From: Gordonia lacunae
Lineage (GTDB): Bacteria; Actinomycetota; Actinomycetes; Mycobacteriales; Mycobacteriaceae
Assembly: GCF_002149015.1 (NCBI RefSeq)
Contig: NZ_NGFO01000021.1
Location: 1-64,000 of the forward strand
DNA length: 64,000 nt
Direction: 5' to 3'
Shown here in pieces: positions 46,395 through 59,813 of the stretch (positions are counted from its first letter, which is position 1; the number at the start of each line of letters is the position of its first letter). The notes beneath the pieces were generated by a model, which saw only the letters and a program-made list of their open reading frames with translations, made no database searches and had not been told where the DNA came from. Position numbers and translations under genes: made by a program.

Positions 46395-49300
46395 TCAGCT
46401 GGGGACGGCGAGTCCCCAGCTCGACGCCAGTGCGTCGACTCTCCGGACCATCCCGTCCGCCTGTTGCGCGCGTGCGGTGTCGCGCGCGGCCGACAGGGTC
46501 GCGGCCACCACCGAGGCGGCGCGGCCGTTGGCGTACTCGTAGCGCGCGCGGACGACGAGGCGGTGCGCGTCGGCATACCGTTCGCCGGTCCGGTCGGCGA
46601 CGTCCGCGGCCCGGTCGAGGAGTGCCGCGGCGTCGGTGAGCTTGCCGGCGACCACGAGGACCTCGGCGTGCAGGCCCAGCCAGTAGGCCTCACCGGTCCG
46701 CGGGTGGTCCTCCATCCCGGCGTCGTCGGCCCCCAGCCGGTCGATGTGCTCGAGGGCTTCGTCGAGGTCGCCGGTGACGGCCCGCGCCCACCAGTACATG
46801 CGTTCACCGCCGCGCCGGAGGTAGGCGAGCGCGGCGGCGGCGTCCGACGTGATGGCCGGCCCGGCATCGAGGACCCAGTCCGCGTCCCCGAGCATGGACG
46901 CCGCACCGACCGCGAAGACGGCCATCCCGAGCTGCGATCGCGGATCGGGGTGCGCGTCACCCATCGTCGCGAACACCGCCCGGCCGGCATCGCTGCCGAG
47001 ATGCACGGTCGCCGCCCAGGCGCGAAAGCCGCGGGCCATCGCGAGCTGGTCGTCGCGGAGACCCTCGACATCGACGTCGATCGGCGCGTAGGTCTCCAGG
47101 ATGCGATGCGCGGCACCGAAATTCCCACGGTGGAACTCATCGATACCGGCCGCGTGCATGCCCAGGTGGGTGACGACCGGGTCGTCGGACCGCTCGGCGC
47201 GCCGCCGCAGATCCTGTGCGAGGCGGTGCCCGGTGTGCGTGTCCGCGATCTGGAAGTGGGCCGCGCAGCGTGCGTAGTCGAGCGTCGCGAGCAGGCGCGT
47301 GTCGCCCAGAGTGGACGCAAGCGTCCGGGCACGCTCCTGCAGGTCGGGATCGGCGGCGAAGTAGCCGTGTGCCGCGACCTCGCCGGCCAGCTGGGTGGCG
47401 ATCGCGACGAGCTCCGCCTGCTGGTCGCCGGTCGCTCGGGCCAGTGTCGCGGCATCTCCCAGATGTCTGCGCGCCCCGTCGAAGTCGTAGGAGCGCAGGG
47501 CGATGTCGCCCGCGCTGAGAAGGGCGGCGGTGGTGCGCTCCCGGTCGGCCAGCGGGCCGGCGGACCACAGATGCCGGGCAACCCTCGTCACCGCATGGGG
47601 TGAGGAGTTGCCGGCGAGCGCGTCGGCGATCGCGAGGTGCAGCCGGCGGGCGCGCATCGCGGCGATCCCGTCGGCGATCGCCTCCCGGATGATGTCGTGG
47701 CTGAACCCGAAACCGAACGGATCGTCCGGTCCGAGGTCGATGACCCCCGCCGCGCCGGCGGGCTCGAGCAGGTCGAGTGCCTCGTCCACCGGGCGTCTCG
47801 CGGCGGCCGCCAGCAGGACGAGATCCACGCGCGTACCGAGGAGCGATGCCAGTTCGAGGAGTTCGGTTGTCTCCGGTGACAGTCCGACCAGCCGCTGGCG
47901 GACCACATCTCGGACACCGGAGGGGACCGCGCTGCCGGCGATGGACCCGCGATCGGCCAGGATGCGGGCGAGTTCGCGGACGAAGAACGCATTGCCGCCA
48001 GTACGTCGCTCGATCGAGGCCACGGTGGCGACCTCCGGCCACTGGCGGGTCTCGCGCCGGATGAGTTCGGAGATGTCGTCGCCGTCGAGGGGCCCGACGT
48101 GGAGGCGCCGGTGCTCCGGAAGCCGGGCGAGCGTCGCCAGCGTGCCGGCGACGACGGGTCGGGTGGACGGCGAACGCAGCGAGGCGAAGAAGGTCACCCC
48201 GCTGGTCCGGCGTGCGGCCATGTGCGCGAACAACTCCAGCGATGCGCCGTCGGCCCACTGCAGGTCGTCGAGCACGATGATCAGCTTCGAGGTCGCGGCC
48301 ACGCCGTCGAGGAGATCGGCCGCCTGATCGTAGAACTGGAATCGCGCGGCGGCGTCGGGCATCTGCCGGGGCGGCGGGATCACGTTGACGCCCTCGGTGA
48401 CCATGCGGCCGAGCGAGCTGTCGAGGAGCCGCTCCCGGTCGGCCGGATCGAGCCGGGGCAGCACCGCGCCGAGGATCTGGACCCACGGCCACATCGACGG
48501 GGCCGCCGGGTCGTCGACGCAGCGTCCCCACAGCACCTGGAGGTCGGCGGCACCCGCGGCGCGTCGGCCGGCCTCGTCGATCAGGGCGGTCTTGCCCGCA
48601 CCCGGCTCACCCTCGACCACGACGACGCCGCCGTGCCCCGACATGGAGGCGAGCACGGCTCGATGCAGCGCGGCGAGTTCCTCGGTCCGGCCCACGACCG
48701 ACGGCGTCTCGTCGGGTTCGGGGTCGTCGACCTCGTGGTCGCGAGAGGGGCCCGCCGGGGTGGTCTCGGCGACGTCCGCCGCGATCGTCCCGGTGCCCGG
48801 GCGGGCGACGGTGGGCACGTCGAGATGCGGCGCGTGGTCGAGGATGTCGCTCTCGAGGGTCCGCAGCCGGGGCCCCGGATCGACGCCGATCTCGTCGGCC
48901 AGGATTCGGCGGGCGGTCGCGATCGCGCCGAGCGCGTCGGACTGGCGACCGAGCCGGTAGAGCGCCGTCGCGAACAGGACCCACAGTCCTTCGTCGAGCG
49001 GCGAACGCTCTACCGCGCTCTCCAGTTCGGTGACGAGCAGACGGTGATCGCCGTCGGCCATCCGGGCTTCGAACGACAGCTCGCGAGCCGCCTGCAGCAT
49101 GCGGTCGAGCTGGTCGGCGGCCTCATCCCGGAAGGCCAGGCCCTCGAACTCCGGCAGCAGTGGGCGATAGTCGTCGAGCACCTGTGCCAGCAGTGGCGCG
49201 GCCGCGGCCGCATCGCCCCGCTGCATCAGTGCGCGCGCGGTGACGACGCGGGCGGTCAGCCGTCGCACGTCGACCTGGTCGCCGGTCGCGGGCAGGCTGT

Positions 49301-49586
49301 ATCCGGATCCGTGGGTGAGCAGGACCGTGGAGGGAGTCCGTGGTTTCCGGTCTGGTTCGAGGGCCTTGCGCAGACCAGAGATGTACGACTGGAGCGACAC
49401 CTCTGCGCGCTCGGGCGGCGAATCGCCCCAGATGCCCTCGATCAGACTGTCGGCGCGCACCGGAGCCCCCTCGGCGAGGATCAGCTGGGCGAGCGTCGCC
49501 CGCTGTTTGCGCGTGCCGAGTTCGACGGCATCGGAACCGATCTGGGCTCCGAGACCGCCCATGATCGTGTACGAGAGTTCGGGCAT
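46395..49586 (-). CDS. SARP/AfsR-type transcriptional activator with ATPase and TPR domains
   Basis: The 1063-residue protein has an OmpR-like winged helix (1-98), a bacterial transcriptional activation domain (~100-250, ending DEIGVDPGPRLRTLESDILD), an AAA/STAND ATPase (from ~298; Walker A GEPGAGKT at 326-333; LIIVLDDLQWADG) and a long C-terminal TPR-like part (~600-1050). Such regulators activate secondary-metabolism genes. The ATG at 49586 lacks a Shine-Dalgarno; TACACT seven bases upstream suggests a leaderless mRNA. It reads toward the FAD oxidoreductase, its likely target. Confidence 0.92.
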   Translation of the reverse strand: MPELSYTIMGGLGAQIGSDAVELGTRKQRATLAQLILAEGAPVRADSLIEGIWGDSPPERAEVSLQSYISGLRKALEPDRKPRTPSTVLLTHGSGYSLPATGDQVDVRRLTARVVTARALMQRGDAAAAAPLLAQVLDDYRPLLPEFEGLAFRDEAADQLDRMLQAARELSFEARMADGDHRLLVTELESAVERSPLDEGLWVLFATALYRLGRQSDALGAIATARRILADEIGVDPGPRLRTLESDILDHAPHLDVPTVARPGTGTIAADVAETTPAGPSRDHEVDDPEPDETPSVVGRTEELAALHRAVLASMSGHGGVVVVEGEPGAGKTALIDEAGRRAAGAADLQVLWGRCVDDPAAPSMWPWVQILGAVLPRLDPADRERLLDSSLGRMVTEGVNVIPPPRQMPDAAARFQFYDQAADLLDGVAATSKLIIVLDDLQWADGASLELFAHMAARRTSGVTFFASLRSPSTRPVVAGTLATLARLPEHRRLHVGPLDGDDISELIRRETRQWPEVATVASIERRTGGNAFFVRELARILADRGSIAGSAVPSGVRDVVRQRLVGLSPETTELLELASLLGTRVDLVLLAAAARRPVDEALDLLEPAGAAGVIDLGPDDPFGFGFSHDIIREAIADGIAAMRARRLHLAIADALAGNSSPHAVTRVARHLWSAGPLADRERTTAALLSAGDIALRSYDFDGARRHLGDAATLARATGDQQAELVAIATQLAGEVAAHGYFAADPDLQERARTLASTLGDTRLLATLDYARCAAHFQIADTHTGHRLAQDLRRRAERSDDPVVTHLGMHAAGIDEFHRGNFGAAHRILETYAPIDVDVEGLRDDQLAMARGFRAWAATVHLGSDAGRAVFATMGDAHPDPRSQLGMAVFAVGAASMLGDADWVLDAGPAITSDAAAALAYLRRGGERMYWWARAVTGDLDEALEHIDRLGADDAGMEDHPRTGEAYWLGLHAEVLVVAGKLTDAAALLDRAADVADRTGERYADAHRLVVRARYEYANGRAASVVAATLSAARDTARAQQADGMVRRVDALASSWGLAVPS

Positions 49587-49701
49587 CAGCGTGAGTGTAA
49601 GCGGTGTCCGCGTCTCTCCGGGCGAGTAGAGGCGAACGTGCCCCGGCGATCCGGCACACGATCGCTCGGCGATGTCGGCGGCCCGGAGTAGCTTGACAGC
49701 C

Positions 49702-50070
49702 ATGACTCTCGCACTGGGCATGATCACCGTCGACGCGCTCGCACCGGCGCCCCTGGCGACGTGGTGGGCCGACCAGCTCGGCGGCCGCGTCGTCGAGGAC
49801 AACGACGGGTACTTCGTCGTCGTCGCGGTCGGGGAGGGCGCACCGCTGTTCGCCTTTCAGAAGGTCGAGGACCCGACACCCGGGAAGAACCGCATCCATC
49901 TCGACCTGACGACCGACGATCTCGAGTCGGAGGTGGACCGGCTCGTGGCGGCCGGCGCGTCCAGGATCGCCGATCACGAGATGCCCGGGTTCGCGTGGGT
50001 GACCCTCGCCGACCCCGACGGCAACCAGTTCTGTGTGTCGGCACGGCACGGCGCGGAGGTCACGTCCTGA
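49702..50070 (+). CDS. VOC-family protein (glyoxalase/bleomycin-resistance fold)
   Basis: The 122-residue protein has one pair of beta-alpha-beta-beta-beta units: LGMITVDALAPAPLATWWADQLGG at the start, NRIHLDLTTDDLESEVDRLVAAGA in the middle and WVTLADPDGNQFCVS at the end. These small proteins bind metals or small molecules. No specific activity can be assigned. It is divergent from the SARP gene (115-base gap). Confidence 0.87.
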   Translation: MTLALGMITVDALAPAPLATWWADQLGGRVVEDNDGYFVVVAVGEGAPLFAFQKVEDPTPGKNRIHLDLTTDDLESEVDRLVAAGASRIADHEMPGFAWVTLADPDGNQFCVSARHGAEVTS

Positions 50071-50110
50071 CCCGCCGCCGACTCCGCCGGGCGTACGCCG
50101 GACGGGCCTG

Positions 50111-50695
50111 ATGGGGTTCACCCGCGCCGAACTCCTCGCCTTCCAGGACCGCACCGTCGACGACCTGGTCGGCGAGGACTGCAAGCTGCTGTTCGTCGGG
50201 ATCAACCCGGGTCTGTGGACGGCGGCCACCGGGGCGCATTTCGCTCGGCCCGGCAATCGGTTCTACCCGGCGCTCGCCCGGGCCGGCATCGTCGACCACG
50301 TGATCGACGCCTCACGGGGAATGTCCGACGCTCGGACGCTGCTGCTCGACCGAGGCGTGGGAATCACCAACGTCGTACCGCGCGCCACCGCGACCGCCGC
50401 CGAACTGACCGTCGACGAGTTGCGCGAGGGCGGACGCCGCCTGCGTGAGCGCGTCCGCGCGATCGGTCCCCGCGTCGTCGCGGTCGCGGGCATCACCGCC
50501 TATCGCAGCGCGTTCGGCCGTCGCGACGCCGTGCCCGGACGGCAGGACGAGACGTGGGACGGCGCGCAGTTGTGGGTGGTCCCGAACCCGAGCGGGCTGA
50601 ACGCTCACGAGACGGTGGACACCCTGGCCGCCGCCTACCGACGGGCCGCGGTCGCCGCCGGGGTCGTGAACGACCTCAGAAGTCCGCCGAGCTGA
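50111..50695 (+). CDS. mug: G/U mismatch-specific uracil-DNA glycosylase (Mug)
   Basis: The 194-residue protein removes uracil (or thymine) from mismatches with guanine. Motif 1 is LFVGINPGLWTAATGAHFA (water-activating Asn in GINPG), and motif 2 is VVPNPSGLNAH. ATG 50111 fits the family. It follows the VOC gene by 40 bases. Its 3' end overlaps the convergent DUF503 gene by 20 bases. Confidence 0.92.
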   Translation: MGFTRAELLAFQDRTVDDLVGEDCKLLFVGINPGLWTAATGAHFARPGNRFYPALARAGIVDHVIDASRGMSDARTLLLDRGVGITNVVPRATATAAELTVDELREGGRRLRERVRAIGPRVVAVAGITAYRSAFGRRDAVPGRQDETWDGAQLWVVPNPSGLNAHETVDTLAAAYRRAAVAAGVVNDLRSPPS

Positions 50696-50972
50696 TGACG
50701 CGGCGCCGCACCGACAGCAGCTCCACCTCGGGATGACCTGCCGCCGACCGCTCGACCGCATCGAGCACATCGACGACATGCCCGCGGTCGGCGGCCACCG
50801 CACTGACCCCGATGACGGTCCGACGATGCACGTCCAGGTGACCTACTTCGGCCGCCGAGACCGTGTACCGCTTGCGGAGATCGGCGACGATCGGTCGCAC
50901 CACGGACCGCTTCTGTTTCAGCGAGTGCACATCACCGAGGAGATAGTCGAACTCGCAGAACCCGATCCACAT
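50676..50972 (-). CDS. DUF503 (YlxP-like) protein
   Basis: The 98-residue protein shows the DUF503 pattern LKQKRSVVRPIVADLRKRY and EVGHLDVHRRTVIGVSAVAAD. Its role is not known; relatives are often near translation or ribosome genes. The start codon shares its A with the stop of the PPK2 gene, so it is probably co-translated. Confidence 0.88.
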   Translation of the reverse strand: MWIGFCEFDYLLGDVHSLKQKRSVVRPIVADLRKRYTVSAAEVGHLDVHRRTVIGVSAVAADRGHVVDVLDAVERSAAGHPEVELLSVRRRVISSADF

Positions 50973-51802
50973 CAGTGATCGGTGCGGATGAGCGTCGCCA
51001 CGTGGTCGGGTACGTACTTGGACAGCGAGCGCGGCGGGCGGTGATAGTTGCCCGACTCGATCGGATGCTTGGGCAGCGACACGCTGGGGCGGGGGACCTC
51101 GGCGTAGTCGATGGTCGACAGCAGGTGCGAGATCATGTTCAGCCGTGCGTGCTTCTTGACGTCGGACTCGACGACGTACCAGGGACTCAGGGCGGTGTCG
51201 GTGTGAACCATCATCTCGTCCTTGGCGCGCGAGTAGTCCTCCCACCGGTACACCGACTCGAGGTCCATCGGGCTCAGCTTCCATTGCCGCACAGGATCGT
51301 TCATACGCGACCGGAACCGCTTGAGCTGCTCCTCGTCGGACACCGAGAACCAGTACTTGCGCAGTAGGATGCCGTCGTCGATGAGCATCTGCTCGAAGAT
51401 CGGCGTCTGCCGCAGGAACCGTGAGTGTTCCTCGGGTGTACAGAAGCCCATCACCTTCTCGACGCCGGCCCGGTTGTACCAGGACCGGTCGAACAGGACG
51501 ATCTCGCCGGGCGCCGGCAGGTGTGCGACGTAGCGCTGGTAATACCACTGTCCGCGTTCACGATCCGTTGGTGCGGGCAGCGCGGCGACCCTGGCGATGC
51601 GGGGGCTGAGGTACTCGGTGATCCGTTTGATCGTTCCGCCCTTGCCCGCGGCGTCGCGCCCCTCGAAGACGACCACCACGCGAGCGCCGCTCTCGCGGAC
51701 CCACTCCTGGAGCTTCACGAGTTCGGTCTGCAACCGGAACAGTTCGGCCTCGTAGACCTTGTTCGCGACCTTGGGCTGCTTCGGCTTGTCCTTCTTCGAC
51801 AT
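50972..51802 (-). CDS. ppk2: Polyphosphate kinase 2
   Basis: The 276-residue PPK2 uses polyphosphate to phosphorylate nucleoside diphosphates (or the reverse). Visible motifs are Walker [16 protein letters not shown] (~47-61), the lid [13 protein letters not shown] and Walker [13 protein letters not shown], all typical of one-domain PPK2. ATG 51802 starts a basic N terminus. It follows mdh by 11 bases on the same strand. Confidence 0.93.
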   Translation of the reverse strand: MSKKDKPKQPKVANKVYEAELFRLQTELVKLQEWVRESGARVVVVFEGRDAAGKGGTIKRITEYLSPRIARVAALPAPTDRERGQWYYQRYVAHLPAPGEIVLFDRSWYNRAGVEKVMGFCTPEEHSRFLRQTPIFEQMLIDDGILLRKYWFSVSDEEQLKRFRSRMNDPVRQWKLSPMDLESVYRWEDYSRAKDEMMVHTDTALSPWYVVESDVKKHARLNMISHLLSTIDYAEVPRPSVSLPKHPIESGNYHRPPRSLSKYVPDHVATLIRTDH

Positions 51803-51813
51803 GAGCAGAAACA

Positions 51814-54625
<2,812 letters not shown>

Positions 54626-54646
54626 GCGCGTGAAAACAGCGCACCG

Positions 54647-56197
54647 TCAGTAATGACCCTGCTTGATGAACCGCCCGTCAGGTGCGTACAGACCCTTGGC
54701 AGTGTCCGAGTTCGCGATGTCGATCCGGATGGCGAACGGAATCTCATCGAAGAACGGCGGGTCGGACATCTCGATGGTGACGGCACCGCGGTCGTAGTCG
54801 GGGATCGCGCCGCGTTCCATCGCGTCGTTGCGCACCGCGTCGAACAGTTCAGGTGAGGTCGCGTCGAACGCGAAACCGTCGGGACGGTTCCGGCCCGGCC
54901 GGTCCGTCACCACAGGGAACAGGCCCGGCACGACAACGACGTCGCCGCTGCGGTTCGGCATGGTGTAGTCGACCAACACGCCACCACTGCTCTGCACGGC
55001 GCTGGCGTCGATTCCGCCGGTGTTGTCGGCGATCCCGCGGATGACGAACTCGTCGATCACGGGAGTGTCCACCGGGATCCCGGCCGCAGCCATCGCTCGG
55101 CGTGCGACGTCGAACGCAACCTGGAAGTCGGCGGGATCGAAGAACTCCGCGACGGCGCCGTCCGGCCGGGCCTGGACCTCGAAGTCGCGCGAGATCTCCT
55201 TGCCGCCGTCGATGGTGCCCCGGATGAGCGCCGGTTCGTCGGGTCCCGGACGCGCGATGGTCACCCGCGCAAGATCTGCGTCGGAGGCAAACGGCCTCAC
55301 CGCCGACGTCATCTGGCCGGCCAGCGAACCGAGGACGTCCGGGTCGATGGCCGCTGCGTCGAAGGTCTTGTTCGCCCGTTCGGTGTTGGGCACGACCGAC
55401 GAGTTCGAGTACCCGTCACCGATGTTGATGCTCCGCGCGCCGCCGGTGGCGGGATCGAAGACGCGGGCGGAGGCGGACGGGGAGTCGATCTGATAGTTGA
55501 GTTGCAGCACGTTGCGCAGGCCGGGAGGGCCCACGTACTCGACGATCGCGTCGAGCATCCGGCGGTGCTGGTCGACGAGGCTCGTGGCGTCCTCCTCGTC
55601 CGATGACTCGTCGTCGGAACCGATCGCGGAGTCGAACCCGGAGAGCGATGGTCCGTCGACGTGCCACCCGCCGGCGACGCCGAACAGCAGTGCGCCGGCC
55701 ACGACCAAGGTGACCGCCGGGTAGACGAGGGCCCAGCGGCCGGGCTGGTCGTCGAACTCGGGGGTGTCGGCCTGATCGCGCGGCGGAAGTGCGTCCGGCG
55801 GCAGGGTCGTGAATGGCGTGTCTGTCAGCGACTGGAAGTTGCCCTTGGTCATCGAGGTGATCCAGCGGGCCCGATAGGCGGTGTCGTTCGACGGGTTGAT
55901 GGTCGCGGTGATCATCGTCGGTTGCAGGTCGTCGGCCGTGAGGCTGCTCCGCGTGAGTGCCTCCACCTCGACCTGCGCGGCGTCGGGCGAGGTGGCTCGC
56001 CGGAACTCCGGCAGCTCGGACACCCGCGACGCGCGGGGACTGATCGCGATCCCGGCGAACACAAGCGGGATCCCGAAGAACAGCGCCACCCACCAGTCGT
56101 TGAACGCACCGAGGCCCACTCCCACCGCGATGAGTGATCCCGCGATCACCGCCCGGACGAGGCGGCGGCGCACCCGGTTCCGGCGAGTCCTGGTCAT
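54647..56197 (-). CDS. Hypothetical multi-pass membrane protein
   Basis: The 516-residue protein starts with an Arg-rich cytoplasmic tip, then two membrane helices (~13-52), a cytoplasmic region with similarity to short membrane-shielding domains, a third helix (~158-177), an acidic patch (DDESSDEEDAT) and a large C-terminal domain (~215-516) probably outside the membrane. No signature for an enzyme is seen. A TATGAT hexamer on its coding strand (56235-56240) may be the -10 box. Confidence 0.7.
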   Translation of the reverse strand: MTRTRRNRVRRRLVRAVIAGSLIAVGVGLGAFNDWWVALFFGIPLVFAGIAISPRASRVSELPEFRRATSPDAAQVEVEALTRSSLTADDLQPTMITATINPSNDTAYRARWITSMTKGNFQSLTDTPFTTLPPDALPPRDQADTPEFDDQPGRWALVYPAVTLVVAGALLFGVAGGWHVDGPSLSGFDSAIGSDDESSDEEDATSLVDQHRRMLDAIVEYVGPPGLRNVLQLNYQIDSPSASARVFDPATGGARSINIGDGYSNSSVVPNTERANKTFDAAAIDPDVLGSLAGQMTSAVRPFASDADLARVTIARPGPDEPALIRGTIDGGKEISRDFEVQARPDGAVAEFFDPADFQVAFDVARRAMAAAGIPVDTPVIDEFVIRGIADNTGGIDASAVQSSGGVLVDYTMPNRSGDVVVVPGLFPVVTDRPGRNRPDGFAFDATSPELFDAVRNDAMERGAIPDYDRGAVTIEMSDPPFFDEIPFAIRIDIANSDTAKGLYAPDGRFIKQGHY

Positions 56198-56349
56198 GGG
56201 CCGTCCTTAGTCCTCGAGCCGAATCGGTGGACTGATCATAATGTCGGCGTCCTCGGTCGACCAGCGGCCGCGTACCGTTGTTGCTGACCTGACCGCCGGG
56301 AGGGGGCGGGTCGCGACGGAAACCGGGAACGATCAGGAGAAATGTTTCG

Positions 56350-58761
56350 GTGGGAAAGCTGAGCAACAGCATGTGGCGACTTCTGGGCGCCCAGTCGACT
56401 CGCAACCAGTCGAAGTCGTTGGGAGTGATCAAGGACGCCGAAGCCCACACCGACTGGGCCGCCGACCTCGCCGACGACGCGTTCGGCGCGGAGGCCGAGA
56501 AACTCGACATCTCCGAGAAGCCCGCCGACCGCGCGAAGTTCCTCGCCCTGGTCCGGGAGGCCGCCGACCGCGCCCTCGACCTGCGACCCTTCGACGTCCA
56601 GCTGCAGGGTGCGCTGCGCCTCCTGGAAGGCGACATCGTCGAGATGGCCACCGGTGAGGGCAAGACGCTCGCCGGCGCGATCGCCGCGATCGGTCATGTG
56701 CTGCAGGGACATCAGGTTCACGTGATCTCGGTCAACGACTACCTGGCGACCCGCGACGCGGAGTGGATGAAGCCGCTCTTCGACGTCTTCGGCATCACCG
56801 TGCACGCCGTCTCGGAGAACTCCGACCGCGAGGAACGCCGACGCGCATACGCCGGGGACGTCACCTACGGATCGGTCAACGAGATCGGCTTCGACGTCCT
56901 GCGCGATCAGCTCGCGCTGTCCGAATCGGACCTCGTGTCGCCCACGCCCGACGTGGCGATCATCGACGAGGCGGACTCGGTTCTCGTCGACGAGGCACTG
57001 GTGCCGCTGGTGCTGGCCGGGTCGACCGAGACCGAGGTCCCCGACGAGGCGATCCACGACGTCGTGTCGCGGATGAAGAACAAGCACTACGAGGTCGACG
57101 CGGAGGGTCGCAATGTCACCCTCACCGACGAGGGTGCGGCGTTCGTCGAGGAAGAGCTCGGCGGTATCGACCTCTACAGCGAGGAACACGTCGGCACGAC
57201 CCTTGTGCACGTCAGCATCGCGATGCACGCGCATTATCTGCTCGAGCGCGACATCCACTACATCGTGCGTGACGGCGGTGTCCACCTCATCAACGCCTCC
57301 CGCGGCCGGGTCGCGCAATTGCAGCGCTGGCCCGACGGCGTACAGGCCGCGGTCGAGCTGAAGGAAGGTCTCACCCAGACCGATTCGGGCGAGGTCATCG
57401 ACACCATCACCGTGCAGGCGCTCGTCGGCCGCTACCCGAAGGTGTGCGGCATGACCGGCACCGCGCTCGCCGCCGGCGAGCAGTTCCGGCAGTTCTACGA
57501 ATTGCGCGTGTCCCAGATCCCGCCGAACACCCCCAACGTCCGGACCGACCTGCCCGACCGGGTCTACGACACCAAGGCCAACAAGGTCGAGGCGATCGTG
57601 GCCTATGTCAAGGAGATCCACGACACCGGGCAACCCGTCCTCATCGGTACCCACGACGTGGCCGAGTCCGAGGAGCTCGCGTACTTCCTCGACAAGGCCG
57701 GGGTGCCGTCGGTGGTGCTCAACGCGAAGAACGACGCGGAGGAGGCGAAGATCATCGCCGAGGCCGGCGCCCGGGGTGCCGTGACCGTGTCGACCCAGAT
57801 GGCCGGCCGAGGCACCGACATCCGTCTGGGCGGTTCCACAGACGACGCGGACGCCCACGACGAGGTCATCGAACTCGGCGGGCTGTGCGTCGTCGGAACG
57901 GGCCGCCACGACACCGAGCGACTCGACAGCCAGCTGCGCGGCCGCGCCGGCCGCCAGGGTGATCCCGGCACGTCGGTGTTCTTCTCGAGCCTCGAGGACC
58001 CGGTTGTCACCAAGAACCTCGCGTTCAAACGAGACCCGGTGTCGCCCAATGACGACGGCTCGATGGGCAGCAAGGGCATCGACCTCATCGAGCAGGCCCA
58101 GCGGATCGCCGAGGGCGTGATGCTCGAACTCCATGCGAACACCTGGCGCTACAACAAGCTGGTCAACCAGCAGCGCGACATCATCGTCGACCGGCGGATG
58201 ACGATCCTCACCACCGACTCCGCACTCGACGAGCTCGCGGATCTGGAACCGGAGCGCTACGCCGAGCTGACCGGCGCGACGACGTCCGAGAAGGCCGAGA
58301 CCGCAGAGTCCGACAGCGACAAGGCCGACAGCGACAAGGCCGACAGCGACACCGACACGACCGACGCCGGCAAGGCCCGGACGGTGGCACCGGTCCCTCG
58401 GGAGGTGCTGTCGCAGGCCGCGCGCGAGATCGTGCTGTACCACCTGGACCGCGCCTGGGCCGATCATCTCGCGTTCGTCTCCGATGTGCGCGCGAGCATC
58501 CACCTGCGGTCGCTGGGCAAGGAGAGCCCGCTCGACGAGTTCCACCGGCTGATCCTCGCCGAGTTCGCCGACCTGCCCGGCACGGCTCTGACGAAGGCGC
58601 GTGAGACGTTCCGGGAGGCCGACATCACTCCGGAAGGCGTCGACCTCGGCTCCGCGGATCTGCACCGCTCGACGACCACGTGGACCTACATGGTCCACGA
58701 CAACCTGTTCTCCTCAGGCGGAGCGAAAACATTGCAGGGCATCATCGGGATCTTCCGGTGA
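56350..58761 (+). CDS. secA2: Accessory preprotein translocase ATPase SecA2
   Basis: The 803-residue DEAD-like motor exports a subset of proteins together with SecYEG. It has the SecA nucleotide-binding parts ([69 protein letters not shown]) but is shorter than SecA1 and lacks the zinc-binding C terminus, matching mycobacterial SecA2 (Rv1821). An Asp/Ser/Lys repeat insert lies near residue 655. GTG 56350 has AGGAGA upstream. The stop overlaps pgsA (GTGA). Confidence 0.93.
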   Translation: MGKLSNSMWRLLGAQSTRNQSKSLGVIKDAEAHTDWAADLADDAFGAEAEKLDISEKPADRAKFLALVREAADRALDLRPFDVQLQGALRLLEGDIVEMATGEGKTLAGAIAAIGHVLQGHQVHVISVNDYLATRDAEWMKPLFDVFGITVHAVSENSDREERRRAYAGDVTYGSVNEIGFDVLRDQLALSESDLVSPTPDVAIIDEADSVLVDEALVPLVLAGSTETEVPDEAIHDVVSRMKNKHYEVDAEGRNVTLTDEGAAFVEEELGGIDLYSEEHVGTTLVHVSIAMHAHYLLERDIHYIVRDGGVHLINASRGRVAQLQRWPDGVQAAVELKEGLTQTDSGEVIDTITVQALVGRYPKVCGMTGTALAAGEQFRQFYELRVSQIPPNTPNVRTDLPDRVYDTKANKVEAIVAYVKEIHDTGQPVLIGTHDVAESEELAYFLDKAGVPSVVLNAKNDAEEAKIIAEAGARGAVTVSTQMAGRGTDIRLGGSTDDADAHDEVIELGGLCVVGTGRHDTERLDSQLRGRAGRQGDPGTSVFFSSLEDPVVTKNLAFKRDPVSPNDDGSMGSKGIDLIEQAQRIAEGVMLELHANTWRYNKLVNQQRDIIVDRRMTILTTDSALDELADLEPERYAELTGATTSEKAETAESDSDKADSDKADSDTDTTDAGKARTVAPVPREVLSQAAREIVLYHLDRAWADHLAFVSDVRASIHLRSLGKESPLDEFHRLILAEFADLPGTALTKARETFREADITPEGVDLGSADLHRSTTTWTYMVHDNLFSSGGAKTLQGIIGIFR
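58312..58350 (+). repeat. In-frame 15-bp tandem repeat in secA2
   Basis: GACAGCGACAAGGCC occurs twice in tandem (58312-58326, 58327-58341) with a third partial copy (58342-58350). It encodes D-S-D-K-A units in a charged linker before the C-terminal domain and may be length-variable. Confidence 0.8.
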
Positions 58762-59387
58762 CCGAGCCGGAGGCGGCGACCACGCCGGCTCCGGACCGGA
58801 TCGTCACGGTCCCGAACGCGCTGAGCGTGCTTCGGCTGGCACTCATCCCGGTGTTCGTGTGGCTGCTCCTCGTCGAGAAGGCGGACGGGTGGGCCTTCGC
58901 CGTCCTGATGTTCTCCGGCTTCTCCGACTGGGCCGACGGGAAGATCGCGCGGCTGCTCGATCAGTCGTCACGGATCGGTGCGCTGCTCGACCCGGCCGCC
59001 GACCGGCTCTACATCGTGATCATCCCGATCGCGTTCGGCATCCGGGAGTTCTTGCCGTGGTGGCTGATCGGTGTGATCATCGCTCGGGACGTCCTGCTCT
59101 TCGCGTCGGCGCCGCTGCTGCGCTCGCGCGGGGTGTTGGCGCTACCGGTGCTCTACATCGGCAAGGCCGGGACATTCGCGCTCATGAGCGCGTTCCCGTG
59201 GCTCCTTGCCGGACAACTCGATTCGATCGTGGGGACCATCGCCTACCCGATCGGTTGGGCCTTCATGATCTGGGGTGTCGGACTGTATCTGTGGTCCTTC
59301 GTCCTGTACTGGTATCAGACGATCCTGGTGGTGCGGCTCATGCCGCCGCGCGGCCGGGCAGGCGCCTCGGCAGGCAGTAGTGTCTGA
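58758..59387 (+). CDS. pgsA: CDP-alcohol phosphatidyltransferase (PgsA2-like)
   Basis: The 209-residue membrane enzyme has the CDP-alcohol motif from [11 protein letters not shown] to [11 protein letters not shown], with the four conserved Asp residues, and about five or six membrane helices. Position after secA2 matches Rv1822 (PgsA2). It probably makes a phosphatidylglycerol-type or cardiolipin-type lipid. GTG 58758 overlaps the secA2 stop; a longer upstream frame lacks family residues. Confidence 0.9.
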   Translation: MTEPEAATTPAPDRIVTVPNALSVLRLALIPVFVWLLLVEKADGWAFAVLMFSGFSDWADGKIARLLDQSSRIGALLDPAADRLYIVIIPIAFGIREFLPWWLIGVIIARDVLLFASAPLLRSRGVLALPVLYIGKAGTFALMSAFPWLLAGQLDSIVGTIAYPIGWAFMIWGVGLYLWSFVLYWYQTILVVRLMPPRGRAGASAGSSV

Positions 59388-59408
59388 CCGAGAACGAAAG
59401 GGGTTCGC

Positions 59409-59813
59409 GTGACCGACAGCAAAGTGCCAGAGACCTTGCGCTACACCGCGGAGCACGAGTGGATCGAGCGACTCGGGCCGACGACGGTGCGCGTCGGGAT
59501 CACCGACTACGCACAGGACGCGCTCGGCGACGTCGTGTTCGTCCAGTTACCCGAGAGCGGTGCGGAGGTGACGGTCGGGGAGTCGTTCGCCGAGGTCGAG
59601 TCGACCAAGAGCGTGTCGGACATCTTCGGGCCCCTCGCGGGCACGGTGTCGGCCGTCAACGACGCCCTCGACGCGTCGCCGGAACTGGTCAACTCGGACC
59701 CCTACGGCGAGGGATGGCTGGTCGAGATCGAGGCGGCTGACGAGGCGATCCTCGACGAACACCTGGGTGAGGTACTCGACGCCGCGGGCTACCGGGCCGT
59801 CATCGAGGGGTGA
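59409..59813 (+). CDS. gcvH: Glycine cleavage system H protein
   Basis: The 134-residue protein carries the lipoyl arm that shuttles the methylamine intermediate from GcvP to GcvT. The lipoylated Lys67 is in VESTKSVSD. The usual ALGDVVFVQLP and NSDPYGEGWL segments are intact. It lies 21 bases after pgsA. In M. tuberculosis three genes (Rv1823-Rv1825) stand between the two. Confidence 0.96.
   Translation: MTDSKVPETLRYTAEHEWIERLGPTTVRVGITDYAQDALGDVVFVQLPESGAEVTVGESFAEVESTKSVSDIFGPLAGTVSAVNDALDASPELVNSDPYGEGWLVEIEAADEAILDEHLGEVLDAAGYRAVIEG

Noticed and set aside
56236-58698. 820-codon open frame on the minus strand across secA2
   Set aside because: Fully antisense to secA2, whose motifs are intact; long antisense frames are common at this GC content.
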